From Eulemur rufifrons (taxonomy: Eukaryota; Chordata; Mammalia; Primates; Lemuridae), in assembly GCF_041146395.1 (NCBI RefSeq), contig NC_091001.1:103872965-103936964 (forward strand): a stretch of DNA of 64,000 nt. Direction: 5' to 3'. The notes beneath the pieces were generated by a model, which saw nothing but the letters and a program-made list of their open reading frames with translations, made no database searches and was not told where the DNA came from. Both the position numbers and the translations under genes were made by a program. The first letter of the stretch is position 1; each line of letters opens with the position of its first letter. Below, piece by piece: positions 50,700 to 62,689 of this stretch.

Positions 50700-50960
50700 C
50701 AACCAACTCTGTGAGATCTAAATGTCTCCTTGGCAGGAAATCCGCGAGGAGCACGGCGGGGTTGTGCAAACAGCCTTACAATGTCCGCTTGTGTGTGTGC
50801 ACTCGGCTTCGCCCGCGTCGCCCACAATGCTCTGTTTTTTTTGGATAATGGGGCTCTGTGGACCCATGCGCCTTGTCATGCAAAGGGAGTGACCTGTGTT
50901 TGTCATAAATGGGCTCTTGTATGATTAATAGCCATGCGAATGAACCCACAGCAGCCGTTC
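50700..50960. promoter_or_regulatory. candidate conserved enhancer-like block
   Basis: Mixed CpG-bearing unique sequence (TCCGCGAGGAGCACGGCGGGG, CACTCGGCTTCGCCCGCGTCGCCCACAATGC) merging into motif-rich text: TGTCATGCAAAGGG (octamer variant), TGTCATAAATGGG, GATTAATAGCCATGCGAATGAAC. No repeats. Function is inferred only. Confidence 0.35.
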
Positions 50961-51129
50961 AGCACCCAGCTTACCTCTTCACTGAGGCGGTGGTCTGAGT
51001 CCACTCCAGAACAGTGCAGAATTTATTGCTAAAAGGGAAGTAGCTTATTTGCTTTGTGGTTGCAATCTTTTAGATGCAAGGCAGGGAGTGCAGATAACTA
51101 CTATTTGTTGTGTGTGTGGGGGGGGGGTA

Positions 51130-51285
51130 GCTATAGCATGCCAGATACTACACCAAGTACTTTACCTACATTATCTTACTTAATAACAACACTAAAAAGA
51201 AGTATTTTGATTTGCATTTTACCAACAAGCAAAACTCAGATTCAAAGAGTAGAATGACTCTCCCAAGGTCTCCAAAGCTCATGTC
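51130..51285 (-). repeat. MIR SINE relic
   Basis: CATGCCAGATACTACACCAAGTACTTTACCTACATTATCTTACTTAATAAC, TTTGCATTTTACCAACAAGC, AATGACTCTCCCAAGGTC: antisense MIR. The G10 tract at 51118-51127 lies just before it. Confidence 0.75.
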
Positions 51286-51699
51286 GTTTCCACTAAATGA
51301 TTCCCTTTCCTTTCCAGGGTGGCTTAGTCCCAGGTCCACACACTTGGAAACGCCTTCCTTTGCTGCTTGGCCATCTATAAACTGAAATTTGTGATTTTAA
51401 AATAGGTGGGGGGTTTCTGTTCTTGGGATTCAGCGTATTGATCATACATGTGTGCATTTTCCTGAAAAAGCCAGTTTTTATCAGATTCTCAGAGTAGTCT
51501 GTGATCCTAAAACAAAAGGGTCAAAGCACCCCAAAATGTTTATATTTTGGGAAATGCTTATTTTCCTCTGGCCTGTTCCTCATACCAACGACTGTCTTCT
51601 CTGCTCAGTAGCGACGTCTACGTCTATGCAGTGACTGCTCCTCCAGCAGTTGCAGCCCATTTCAGTGGCCATAAACGAAAAGTGCGATGTGCCCGGCCT
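51286..51699. other. unique sequence
   Basis: Nothing recognised. Confidence 0.4.
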
Positions 51700-52005
51700 G
51701 TGCGTAGTGCCTGCATGGAGAGGAGTGAGGAAGGGTGGTTGAAATGGCAACACAATGAAAGTGAGCCAGACACAGCCCTTGAAGGGATGCGCAGCAAGCA
51801 AGGGGGATACTGGGAGGAAATGCCGCTTGATTTGGTTGAAAGACAGACAGGACACCCACAGGCAGAGGGAAAAGGTGTTCCCGGCAAAAGAAACAGCATG
51901 AGGGAAAACCTGGAAGCAAGAAGCAGGCGAGAGCCCTTGGCACTGTCCATGTTCTGGTGTGACTCACGTACACGGTGCTCAGAGGACCTTCACCAGAGGG
52001 ACTGA
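51700..52005 (-). mobile_element. L2-type LINE fragment
   Basis: GGGTGGTTGAAATGGCAACAC, GGCAGAGGGAAAAGGTGTTCCCGGCAAAAGAAACAGCATGAGGG, GGAAGCAAGAAGCAGGCGAGAGC: antisense L2-like with the 'CAGAGGGAACAGCA' landmark, diverged. Confidence 0.5.
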
Positions 52006-53029
52006 AACTTGAAACGAGAGCCTTGGACCAGGTTTTACAGCCTGGGATACCAAGTAAAAAATTTTACTCACCTTTATTTTGCAACCAGCTTAGGAAGTGT
52101 CTATGCTAAACATGCCTGTCTTCTACCAGCAGACTCCATGTCCTCCTGCCCTCCCCTATTCTGTCTCGGCTGCAGCACCCCCACCCCCTGCATGACAAAC
52201 CCGCCCACCTTTCTCGTCCCAGCCGCAGGTTGATGGTCTTCACAGCTTGCTTGGGGTTCAAGCCAGGGCTTTTGTTTTAGGATATGAGTTTTGTTTGCAG
52301 TGAAGAGTACCTTGAAATCAAGGCAATTGTGCCTTTCAGAAACTAAAAACAAAGGCAGAACCACACATGTCTCTGAGACTTCAGGTGAGGTGTTGGCACT
52401 TTGGACATTCTTGATGCTCGAGATTTCACAGAGCATGCCAACCTCCCTTGGCCTCAGATCCTTCAGGTTTTCGGCATGTGAACTGGCTTTTGTTGGATTA
52501 TTATTTTTTGTGCTTATATAATTTTTGACATCCCCCAGCCCCCAAATAAATTTGACCTAGGATCTAATTCCCTTGATGTTTTGACATGTAATTCCAAAGC
52601 TTACTTAGGTACCCTGGTGGGCCCCAATTTAAGAAAACTCAGCACCTGAAAACCTTGATTTAGAAACCAAGTCAATCCATGGCCCTGGGGATATCGAATT
52701 CTTCAGGGGCTTTCACTTCCTAGGAGGACTTTTCAATAGCACCTCACCTCCCTGTGCCTTGGCCTGCTGGGTTGTATTTTACCGCCTGACGGAGAACTAT
52801 GGAGGCAGAGAAACTTCAAGAACAAATACACGATGCAGTTGCAGGTAGAATCCAAGCCAGGCAGACATAAAGAGCACACTTCTTTTTTCTTTTTTGTTTC
52901 CACTGGATGATAACAGAATGGAAGAGATTTAATTCACCAGCATTTATTTTATATGAGACATTCTCTGTAGCATGTTCAGAGGCTGATGAATGATATGAGG
53001 GCCTAAAGTATCCAGTGTCAGAGTGGGGG
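52006..53029. other. unique sequence
   Basis: Nothing recognised. Confidence 0.4.
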
Positions 53030-53560
53030 GAGGGGAGAGGGAGAGATGAAGGTATGGACTGGAAGTGATCAGGACCAATGGCACTAAGAGGAAGGCCCAC
53101 GGGAAGAGGAGGGGACCCAGGGGAGGTGTGGAAAGCTAAACTGAGAGTTTGGTGGGAGAAGATCTAAGGGGAGAGGCAGGTGGAGAAACCTCACATGATG
53201 CTCGGGTTTTGGGCTTATGCAATTGGATGATGGTGCTTTTCGTTGGACTAGGGAGGAGGAGGATATTTGGGGAGGGCAGAAAGTGAGGGTTGCTGCACTC
53301 ATGGGATCTTCACCTAGATTTATGGTCCTGGAGCTGGGGACAGAGGTGTGGGGCCAAAGGTTGGGAAGTCATCAGCATATGGGTGGATGTTGGACTCAGG
53401 AGGGTCTCAGCAGAGAGGGCGAGAAATGGCGTGAAGAAGGAACACAGAGACCAGCAGGTAAAAGTCAGGTGGAGAAAGTAGAAACATAAGGAGGAGCACG
53501 CAGGGAGATGAGAACGAGCAAGGAAACAGATCCCAAGCGTCTCAGGGAGGAGGGCTTGAT
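53030..53560 (-). mobile_element. L2-type LINE internal fragment
   Basis: TTGGATGATGGTGCTTTTCG, GGTGGATGTTGGACTCAGGAGG, GGAAGTCATCAGCATATGGGTGG, GTCAGGTGGAGAAAGTAGAAAC, GTCTCAGGGAGGAGGGCTTGATCAACTGTGC: antisense, matching the same long LINE family as 17983-19310. Confidence 0.6.
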
Positions 53561-54272
53561 CAACTGTGCACGTGGCAAGCCGCTGCCTGCAGCCCCGCTG
53601 TCTGAGCAAGAGGTCCTGGCTGTTGTTTATTTAAATACCCGAGAAAGAATTCTGGAGAACTCAGAGGTTTACAGTCCAAGAGAACTGACAGTCTGTTAAT
53701 CTAATTCACTGACTGTCAGAGCAGCCCAAATTTGAGGCAACTTCTTAGGCGTTCCCTTTCATTTTCTAGACTGAAGTTAGCCATCCAAGAGAGGTGGGAC
53801 CGCTTGCCCGACATTACACAATAGTGAACGTCATTTCCAAGACAAGCAAGCGTGTCCCTGGGGTCTCTTTCCCTTTGAAACTGGGCAGAAGTCGCCTGGG
53901 TGGGCTGAGACCGTCAGCCTCCTAGGTGAGAAGCAGACTCACCAAGCAGTTTGCTCATAAGCATGTTCTTGATTTCACAAGTGACAGGGAACAAATCCAC
54001 TAATGACTTCCCAGCGCAGGGCTGGGCCAGAGCTAAGCCCCAGTTTGATTGCTTCCATATTCACTGGCGTGTGAGATTGGGGGAACACACTGACTTGCGT
54101 TCCCTAAAAAAGAATCTAATTTCTTGGATACCTTTTGCTGCTGTGATATTGATGTTTATGGGAAAATTAGCTATGATGAGGTAATAGTCTATTTTAGAAA
54201 ACTGAACTGAGATACTGAAGGAGCTATTTTAAACCTGTACTTAATTGTTCAATTCCATAATGGTCTCTTGGC
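53561..54272. other. unique sequence
   Basis: Nothing recognised. 54200-54272 is AT-rich. Confidence 0.4.
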
Positions 54273-54292
54273 TTTTTTTTTTTTTTTTTTTT
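54273..54292. repeat. (T)20 run
   Basis: T20 followed by GAGAATTCCC. No SINE or retrocopy body identified downstream. Confidence 0.9.
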
Positions 54293-55604
54293 GAGAATTC
54301 CCATGGATTGCCTTACAACTGGACTCTAGCAGCTTGTGTTCCATAGGGAATGCCAAGCCCTTTTGAGGGACACCATGGTATTAATGATCGATGAGAATAT
54401 TCAAGGCATTTTCCCATTTGAGTGCCATTACTTGTAGTGTTAAAACGTTTTGAAAACACATTTTAGCCATTAACTCATTTTTATTGTCAGATGAAAGTGC
54501 TTAATAGACTCACTCCACTTCAGTTTTCCTCCTTCATCGTGGAATGAAATCATCTGTTGGATTCTTGGCAACACGTTCGACAACGGAACAGAAATCCTCA
54601 TGACTTCATTGCAGAAATGGCAGATGGAGCAGGGGATTATGGCTCAGCCCAGCTACCAAAAACTGCTAACCTTGTTCAGCAAATTCAGGCTCCTGGAACT
54701 TATAAGCTGAGCTACTTCATTCCACTAGTACATTTTTACCCCCATAAAAGCAGTTGCTTATATCATTTAAGAAATGTACTTTTGCTTTAGTTGAGAACTA
54801 TTAATATTTTTAACACCACGTGTTTTGTATCTGATATATAATAGGTTGATGGCTAACTGGAAGCCAGTAGCTTTTTGTTTTTTCTTGTAATTCAAAACAG
54901 TCAGGTAGTATAAATGTCGTATAAGGGGCTCTGCGGTTACCGGGAGAAAGTGTGTCTGGATACTGGATGCCTCAGGGCCACCCCCTCGATGCCATGTGAC
55001 GGAGCATGGGAGAAGCCAGCGCTGTTGCCGGTTTGCAGAGCATGGGGAGTCTGGAAGCCGCTGGTGTCTCTGACAGAGGTGGCCATCCTGGCCGCCCGTC
55101 AGGGTTTCTCCAATGCTGAACCTTGTTGATCAGCTTGAAAGGTAGATTGTCATAACCACCTTCCTAAAATCACACCGATCCCAGAAACATTGCTAAAGCC
55201 AGCACTGGACTGCTTTCCTCCCCTCTCATGGGAAAATCTTGGGGCTCCCTTGTAGGCAGGAGGTGAGAATTCTGGGGACACCAAGTGAGCAGGTAGCTGG
55301 TGCCCCTGAAGGCGCTGGCCCAGGCCTGAAGAGACCAGGTCGCACTTGTAGCTCAGCTCCCAACCCTGGGCAAGTCGCTGACTAAGCAAGTAGTTCCTTG
55401 GCTTCTAGATGTTATAAACTGATAAAATTTCACAATAAACTTTGTGAGTTTAGAATACAGCTATCACCATCATTTTGTAAGATAAATAAAAACACACTGC
55501 AACATAGAAATGTTTGAATAACTAGCTTTCCCAAAGGCTCTTGACATAGGCTGTATTTTTCTCATTTTGCATTAGAGGGGCTGATGCTTGAGAACCACTG
55601 GGCA
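54293..55604. other. unique sequence
   Basis: 54540-54790 holds a plus ORF (77 codons) that ends in an ATTTAAG/TTGCTTTAG tail; no family recognised. 55380-55500 is AT-rich. Confidence 0.4.
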
Positions 55605-55960
55605 GAACAATCCTAATGACTTTCTTTTCCGGTGCTTTCTCCATGCCGGGCCTGGCTCCGAGTGCTAGGAATACAGCGAGGTGTAAAATACAGCCCTGCT
55701 CAAGGAGACCTTGTTCTGAGAGAGACAGGAGAAAGTGTATGTAATTATGGTTTGCATTGTCACATGGCAAACAGCGTGTTAGGTGACAGAAAAGAGCAGC
55801 TCACTCAAGAGAGTGGGTTTTATTTGGTTGGCATGGAACAGAAGGGTAAAGGGGGCGCAGGAGATTCCAGGTGGGGAGGGAGAGAAGTGTGCAAGATGGT
55901 TCCGACCCACCTGTGAGGGTGTCCCCCTCAGGGAGCAGTGGGAATTCTGAGTTCAACGTA
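55605..55960 (-). mobile_element. L2 LINE 3' end
   Basis: TTCTCCATGCCGGGCCTGGCTCCGAGTGCTAGGAATACAGCGAGG, CCCTGCTCAAGGAGACCTTGTTCTGAGAGAG, GGTGACAGAAAAGAGCAGC: antisense L2. Confidence 0.75.
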
Positions 55961-56039
55961 GCGAGACCCTTCCAACAGGGAGCAGAAACCCCTACTGACA
56001 GCAATTCACCTTGCATTTTTATGTCTTAAAATGGAGTTG

Positions 56040-56350
56040 ACGTCCCACTTGCTTCTTGTGGTAGTGGACAGAGTGCGAGATTGAGAGCCACACATCTCTA
56101 TTCTAGTCCCTTCTTTGGCCCTAATGTGCTGTGGGTCCTTGGCAAGTCTTTTCTTGTACAATAAGGGATTTAAAAAGATGAGCCCAGTTCTAATGTGGAG
56201 TGTATTCTGACGAAATTTAGGGGTATAGTGGGACTAACTACCAGGACCCATCTGGAAGATCTTGGGAAGAAACTGAATACACCTGTGTTGTGGAGTTCTT
56301 ATCTGTAAAATCTGTAAAATGAATGTCATGATCATTCTGTGGTTTATATG
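56040..56350 (+). repeat. MIR-type relic
   Basis: GGTAGTGGACAGAGTGCGAGATTGAGAGCCACACATC, GGCCCTAATGTGCTGTGGGTCCTTGGCAAG, AATAAGGGATTTAAAAAGATGAG: sense MIR-like head and core; tail diverged. Confidence 0.55.
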
Positions 56351-56595
56351 GTGTGTTGCCAAAAATAATTGTATCTGTCAGGACTTCTTAATTCCTGAAA
56401 CAATGAGTTATAGGTAATGTGAGTCTTTGATTTTTTTTAAGTCCTATCACCAGAGTTACTAAATATTGTAGATTCTGGAAGGTTATGTTGGTTCATTTAA
56501 AATGCTAAGAAAACTTAAGGCCTAAGACAAATACTAGCATCTTAGATCTTAAGGAAAAATATTAGAAAATAAACCCTGGTGGGGCTGCTGTTTTA
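56351..56595. other. unique AT-rich sequence
   Basis: Nothing recognised. Confidence 0.4.
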
Positions 56596-56632
56596 TTTAT
56601 TTATCTATGTATTTATTTATTTATTTTCTTAC
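56596..56632. repeat. (TTTA)n microsatellite
   Basis: TTTATTTATTTATC, TATGTATTTATTTATTTATTTTC. On the minus strand it follows AATAAAG and a GTAAGAAAATAAA stretch. Confidence 0.9.
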
Positions 56633-57319
56633 CTTCTGTTCTTTATTGATAAAAAGTGGTGTTGGCTTAGGAATTGTTCTTTCAAATAGTCATAGCCAAA
56701 AAAGAAATCTTCTAGGGGCCAATCATGAAAACTGAGCATTGAAATTCTGATGGACACAGGCAAAGGCCAACATTCACATTGCTCTGCATCCCGGGCCTTT
56801 GTTGTTTGTTGTACCTTGATTACAGAAAAAAAATTTCTCCATAAATGATGGTCATATCTTTTCAAAACAAGCCCTGCTTTATTTCACTTGTTTTTTAACT
56901 CTGGGAAGGCAAATATCATTTAATCTCTTTCTTTCTAAACAAAAATAGAGTTCCAAACAGGGGAAAAAAGCGTGTGTGTATTAATTCTCTCCCCTTTTTT
57001 GAAAGTGGAAATGTTACAGTTAATTATTCCTTTAAGAGAGTCACTGTTTCCCACTGAGTGGCCTTGGAGCCACCTCCCGTAGAAGTGGTTTTGAGCTGAG
57101 AGCCAGGAAAGTGATCATAGGAAAGACCATGTGCACATCCAAAACTGTCACCCCTGGACCATGAGTGCCTCCCTTGGCAAGGACATGCAGGCGGCCTATA
57201 GAGGCAGAGCCACCACTCCTACAGTGACTAGAGAAACACCCTTCTTCTAGACTATTTGGGGAAAAAAAATTAAAGGACCCACTTCAAAATACTAGTGTAG
57301 TAAATGAATCTTGAGGAAT
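56633..57319. other. unique sequence with a minus-strand ORF of 78 codons
   Basis: The minus ORF at 56629-56865 begins MKRYDHHLWRNFFSVI and has an AATAAAG-containing tail near its end. No family recognised; may be chance in AT-rich DNA. Confidence 0.35.
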
Positions 57320-57490
57320 AAGTCTTCTGTTTGTGAAGGACTCCATGAGTCACCCAACTTGTACCTTTTGTTCCCTTCACATTCCTAACCTCCCCCCAGC
57401 TGGAGAGCTTCTCTCAGCCAACCCAAATCCAAAGTATTCTTCAGGTCTGGGCAGTAGCCCACTTCTTCCATGAAGCAAACTTTTCCAGAA
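57320..57490 (+). mobile_element. L2 LINE 3' fragment
   Basis: CTTCACATTCCTAACC, AGTATTCTTCAGGTCTGGGCAG, TTTTCCAGAAATCTTCACC: sense L2 piece with the 'AGCTCAAATGCCACC' to 'CTTCC' interval diverged. Confidence 0.5.
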
Positions 57491-57739
57491 ATCTTCACCT
57501 CACATGGTTTTCTTTCTTCTCTCAATCCCTGGAGAACCACCTCTCCCTCCCTGTACGTGCACCAGTGGAGAGCAAGCCCCTTTGGAATCTAATGGAAGCT
57601 GTAGACTCTCCCCAGAAAAATAAGCATCTGCATTCAACAGTACAACATCCTGCATGAGCTCTCGGCGGACCATGCGTTCTCTGAAGTCCCCACGCAGGGA
57701 CCTTCTAGGGGTCTGGAGCCCTAGGTCTCCTTCTGTGCG
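57491..57739. other. unique sequence
   Basis: Nothing recognised. Confidence 0.4.
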
Positions 57740-57985
57740 GAAAAGAACACAGACTTTGGATTCACAGACTTTCAAAGTCAAATGTGACTCCATCTTTTAT
57801 TCTCTTGCAGCCTTTGGAAAGTTGTTTAGCCATTTTGAGCCTCTTTTGTTCCCCCAATTGATGTGAAGATATAATAGTTACAGCTACCTGAAGGTTGCTG
57901 TAAGTTTCGAATGAAATAAAGTGTGTGAAAGCTGCCAGGCACACAGTGGGCACTCAATAAAACGCTGATGTTGTTATTTCTCCCA
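57740..57985 (+). repeat. MIR SINE relic, nearly full length
   Basis: AGACTTTGGATTCACAGAC, TTTAGCCATTTTGAGCCTC, TAATAGTTACAGCTACCTGAAGG, AATGAAATAAAGTGTGTGAAAGCTGCCAGGCACACAGTGGGCACTCAATAAAACG: sense MIR, especially good 3' end. Confidence 0.9.
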
Positions 57986-59199
57986 TAGGTATGAATAATA
58001 ACTATACTCACTCTGATTGGTACTTAACATGTACCAGGTACTTACTGTTTCTTTCACATTCAGTTAACATCTTTGAGCACTTACTGTTTATCAGGAATGT
58101 GTTATGTACTTTTAGATGGATGACATGGTTTCATTAAAGATGCGCTGTCTCCCTAAATAGAATGTGCATCACCTGAGCACTCAGGCATGGCTTCCCTCAC
58201 TGTACCCTCTGCTCACAAGTACCTTGTGTATTGCGGGTGTACAAGGAGTGATTAATTCATTCTCTTAGGGCAGTTGTTAAGCATGGCATTTTTGTGGGAA
58301 AACCAAAAGAAGAAGAAGAAACTTGCTACTAAACTATTATGGGATTACCTTTTTCTGGGATAGGCATTGCTTTGTCCTTTTATTCTGGTAGGTCCCTGTC
58401 ACTAAGAGAGTCGGTGTTGAGGAAAGTGAACCAGATCTCCTGGGACCAGAGTGGGCGGTGATCCCAAGTCCCCTTTTGTTTACAACACTGGCAAATCTTG
58501 CGTTAACCCTTTGCTCTTTGGCATTTTATTTCTTTTCAATAGAGGTATTAATATTTTATGAGCCACGTTGGGTTTTCTTCATTAGATATTTGTGTTTTCC
58601 TTAGACTTTATGCTGTATTTACGAAATGCAGTAAACAGAACACAACTGTTTGGTTAAAAATTAAAATCTTTGATGGTCACGTTGAGCATTTACTCAAAGA
58701 GTGGGCTTGCCATTAATATTTTCAAAAGCAATAGTTCATGCTTGGGAATTTTGCATTGAAAATGGGTATTTATATAGAACTGTCTGAAGACCCCAGTCTC
58801 TAATTATCACAGAATTATATAAGTATTGTTCTTTTGAAAATTTAGTTTTCTTTCATAAGAACTTATATTTTTTTCAATCAGCTTCTATGCTTAATTTTAA
58901 GTTTTCTAATGCCTAAAAAAATCCTCCCCCAGGTATATTTTGAATATGAAATAAGAAAATGTATCTAAAATACAGTGTTTTGCATGTAGAAAAATCTCTT
59001 TAACTATTAATACCCATAGGCATTTGCCTGATTATAACTCAATGTGAAAGAGATGTACATAAATGATCATGGATCTTGGGAGACCAAACCTGAAAGATAA
59101 AGAAAAATGCAAGTCATGTGATTCTGGAGATGTTGAGATGTTGCATACATTTATTTGATGTCCTGCCTATCTGAAACCATAAGATGAGTTGTAATGTTG
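57986..59199. other. AT-rich unique sequence
   Basis: 57995-58140 has short L2/MIR-like phrases (GAGCACTTACTGTTTATCAGG) too weak to name. An (AAG)n lies at 58306-58322. 58490-59060 is long AT-rich text without repeat identity. Confidence 0.4.
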
Positions 59200-59365
59200 A
59201 ATAATTATAGCTAATATTTGCACAGCATTTTATAGTATACACAGTGCTTTCACACTCATTCAGTTAGTCATTGCAAGAGTTCCATGCAGAAGATGCTGTA
59301 ATGTTACCGTTTTGCAGATAAGGAACCCCAGACTCACAGTTACAATGACTTGCTCTAGAATAACG
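59200..59365 (-). repeat. MIR SINE relic
   Basis: ACAGCATTTTATAGTATACACAGTGCTTTCACACTC, TTTTGCAGATAAGGAACCCCAGACTCACAG: antisense MIR. Confidence 0.75.
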
Positions 59366-59868
59366 GGGCAGTTAGATGGTGCCTTACATTTGTGAGGCTC
59401 TTTCAAACACTTTTCTCTATGATCTTATTCATTTACTACTTATACTATGCATCTTTTGAAAGCATCAGTTGACCATATTGTTATTTTGACCTCTACTCTG
59501 TGCTTCAGATTCTCAAAACTGTCTTAATTTTTATAAGTCAGTCCTAGCTTGCAATGCCATGGGAAAATAGGCCCAGCTAGGAGCTGAAGCCATCATGCCC
59601 AGGACCCAGTGACCCACCCACCTTCACTTTGGTGGAGAAGGAGCAGAGTCGTGGAAAATCCAGGCATGGAAAACTGGTGCCTTTAAGAATCAGAGTTCGC
59701 CCAGAGTGGTCATGGATGCAAGGAGGATGGCCTTCCAGTGCCATTTTTCAAAGCAGAGAACATCCTAAGTAAGGGACTCAGAGAGTCTATTTCTGGGGCC
59801 CCATCCCTTCACAACTACATATCCAACTGGTGTGTCCTTTCCTGTCTCTTCTGGTAGCCAAGACCTTG
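59366..59868. other. unique sequence
   Basis: Nothing recognised. Confidence 0.4.
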
Positions 59869-60092
59869 TACAAGTTGAGTATCTTATATCCAAAATGCTT
59901 CGGACCAGAAGTGTTTCAGATTTCAGATTTTTTTCAGATTTTGGAATATTTGCATTATATTTAGTGGTTAAGCATCCCAAATCCAAAAACCTTTGCATGC
60001 ACTTCTTTGAGTGGCATATTCATGCTCAAAAAGTTTGAGATTTTGGAGCATTTCAGATTTCAGGTTTTGGGATTTGGAGTACTCGACCTGTA
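59869..60092 (+). mobile_element. Tigger-type (TcMar) MITE, MER6-like
   Basis: Left end ACAAGTTGAGTATCTTATATCC then AAATGCTTCGGACCAGAAGTG; right end CTCAAAAAGTTTGAGATTTTGG … ACTCGACCTGTA. The terminal TTGAGTA and TACTCGA are inverted. The family name is from memory of the 'TTCAGATTTCAGATTTTTTTC' signature and is uncertain. TA at each border fits Tc1/mariner integration. No ORF. Confidence 0.7.
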
Positions 60093-60235
60093 CTCTCTGT
60101 CCTTGCCCTGCCCCTACCTTGTTCTCCCTGCACGAAGGAATTTAGATGTTGGAACCATCACATGCACCAGTGGAGCTACATCATGTCCCAGGAGGACTTC
60201 ACTTTAGAAATGACCTCTGAATATGCCGAGGAAGT
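60093..60235. other. unique sequence
   Basis: Nothing recognised. Confidence 0.4.
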
Positions 60236-60267
60236 CTGTGTGTGTGTGTGTGTGTGTGTATGTGTGT
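60236..60267. repeat. (TG)n microsatellite
   Basis: About 15 TG units with one TATG interruption. Confidence 0.95.
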
Positions 60268-62339
60268 AAATTAAGCTTAAACTTTACAATATAAATAATA
60301 TACTAGTTTTAAATAATGAACTCTACAAATAATAATGCTCTACAAATTACTGCTTGAACTGTTTTATGCCTGGAATACCTGTTATCATCCTCCTTTATGG
60401 ATTCTATTTCTAATATTTTAGTATTTTTGCATCTGTGTTTTTTGATATACTTCTCTTCTTCAAATCATTCTCCTTCTTCCCTTTTATTGTCAGAAAGACC
60501 TTTCCTATGCCCTGAACTTACATAAGCAGCTTCCTTACCTATGGAAAGTGCCAAGAATTAACATCATTTTAAGAGACTCAAGTTAAGGTCCTCTGAGTTA
60601 AGGCTCAGAGCTCCCGCTGGATTGACATGGCCCTATGATATAAGCTCCCACACTATAGGGAAAAGTGGCAAGTAGCTGGCATCCGATGAGACAGGCGTGG
60701 CAGCTACATTAGGCATGCAGCCATGGAATTCCTGAGTAGAATGTGGAAACCAGAGTTCCCAGCTTTCCAGAGGACACGCCCAGCCAGGCTGCCCTGCCAC
60801 CCGTTTCACTGTGAAGCCACTGCTTTGCCCACGGGAGCTCTGAGACTCAGCTCGTCCTCAGATGTGACTTCCTCTGCGGAGCATCCTCTCCTCTTAGCCA
60901 GGGAAGGTTTTCCTTTGTATTCACTCTCTCAGCCATGTTTCCTTTTTCCTTTTTATTTTCTGAACACCAAATTTTGAAAGGGACCGTTTTTTTCTCCTTC
61001 GCTTTGGCATCCAGAAGCTCAGCTCCACACCGATGCGCCGTCTCTGGCCTGGGTGGCCTGTAACTCCTGCACTTCTTGCCTGTCTACTGTGGTCTTGCTG
61101 TTCTATTCCCCCCACTTCCATTATGTATTTGCATTCTCTAGTAGTGTATAATAACTTATCTGACATTCTTTTATTGAATGAGATAAAATAATAAAAGATA
61201 ATCTCTATTAATTAGCTAAGCCATCTCACAAGTACTATGGTACATGGCAATTTGTTTTGTGTTCGTTTAGGAGCTGCTTGAAAAGATTGGAGAGTCTGTG
61301 TCTTGAAGAATATGGGTGAAGGACCTTTCCAAGTGGAACTCTGGGTCCAGTTAAAAATAACCATGATCTCTATTTGGTGGCCTTCTGTGCGATGATGTAC
61401 CAAGTCACTTTGCAGACTTCCCTAGACCAGAAGATACTCCCATAATTTTTATTGACCTTGGAGAAGGCTTTCAAGTTTTTCTGCCATGAAGAAGATGAGA
61501 TTAAATATCTCTGTACTAATTCAGGGAGGCTGTATTGAGTTTGAAACACATTTTCTAGGTTCCATAGGACTAGACTTGAACTCTAATACTGTCATTACAC
61601 ATGATGTCCCATAGTCATTATTCCAGATGTTCCTGTTTGAGAAGTGACTTATCTAGAATCCTGCAAGTTCCAAGTAGTGGACCTTGGTTGGTGTTAGAAT
61701 GATGTTCCAAAATACTTGACCATATCAGCCAGCAGACTCAGATAACCTTTTGAAGAGATCACATTCTACAGCTAATATTTGGATGTATTTCCATGTACAT
61801 TTATTTTAGTTTGTTATGAATTTCAAAGGCTTGGCATGTTTTTCACCCAGGTACTCTGTCAGTAAAATCACATACAAGACAGAATTTTAGGAGGAGGCTG
61901 AATCCATGCGGGTCTCTTGTGACACATTCATAGCACAAAACTGTGGAAATTAAGAATATTTAACTTCCAGTAAGGCACTTTTTATGAGAGTCAGGGCCAC
62001 TATTAAACAGTAAAATCATCTGCCTACAAGATGTGCCTCCAGGTCTCAGCTGGACCAGTTCATCTGGCTGGAAACAGATTCTTTCCTAGAGACCCAGGAG
62101 GGTCTGTGGGTGCTGCCCAGTGGCAGGGGCCGACTATACCATGTCCAAGAGGTTTAATTTGGCAGAACATACCTCAAACAGGGCTTTGCTCAAAAATATC
62201 TTTTATCTTAAAAGGAAATATACATAAAGGCAGGGAAGAAAAGGAAAAATGACAAAAGGGACAGAGAAGATTCTTTTGGAAGAGAAAATATGGTGTTTGT
62301 CCCCCATTTGTGTGTGTGTGCGTGTCTAAAAATATTCAT
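60268..62339. other. AT-rich unique sequence
   Basis: 61560-61700 has a weak antisense MIR-like phrase (GTGACTTATCTAGAATCCTGC). Otherwise no gene or clear repeat over 2 kb. A (TG)7-like run lies at 62309-62325. Confidence 0.4.
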
Positions 62340-62620
62340 ATACCTCAAGGTGGGACATGTCTAAGAAGTATCTAGTCCAATCTTCTGCCCAACACATAAC
62401 TCATTTTTATAACATTGTTAAGTGCTGATATAGCATATTTCTACTTTGACATCACCAGTGAGAGAAAGCTCATTAAGTCACAAGGAAAACCACTCAATAT
62501 TCAGACAACTCCAGTGGTTAGAAAATTCTTCCTTGTTATTTCTCCATTGGTCTTAGTTATCTTTCCCAGAGCCACATACAGCCTATCTAATCCATCTTCC
62601 AAAAGCTAATCCTAATTGAG
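62340..62620 (+). mobile_element. CR1/L3-type LINE relic
   Basis: ATCTAGTCCAATCTTCTGCCC, CATCACCAGTGAGAGAAAGCTCATTAAGTCACAAGG, GAAAATTCTTCCTTGTTATTTCTCC, CCCAGAGCCACATACAGCC: matches the CR1-like 'AGTGACGGGGAGCTCACTACCTCACAAGG … AGTTCTTCCTT … GAGCCACACAG' series. Highly diverged. Confidence 0.6.
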
Positions 62621-62652
62621 TATTTGAAGGCTGCCAGGATAATCATGATGAC

Positions 62653-62686
62653 GATGATGGTGGTGGTAGCTGTCACCACCATCATC
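62653..62686. repeat. perfect 13-bp inverted repeat with 8-nt loop
   Basis: GATGATGGTGGTG, loop GTAGCTGT, CACCACCATCATC. The two arms are exact complements. Embedded in a (GAT/GGT)-rich local tract starting ATCATGATGACG. Confidence 0.95.
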
Positions 62687-62689
62687 AAC

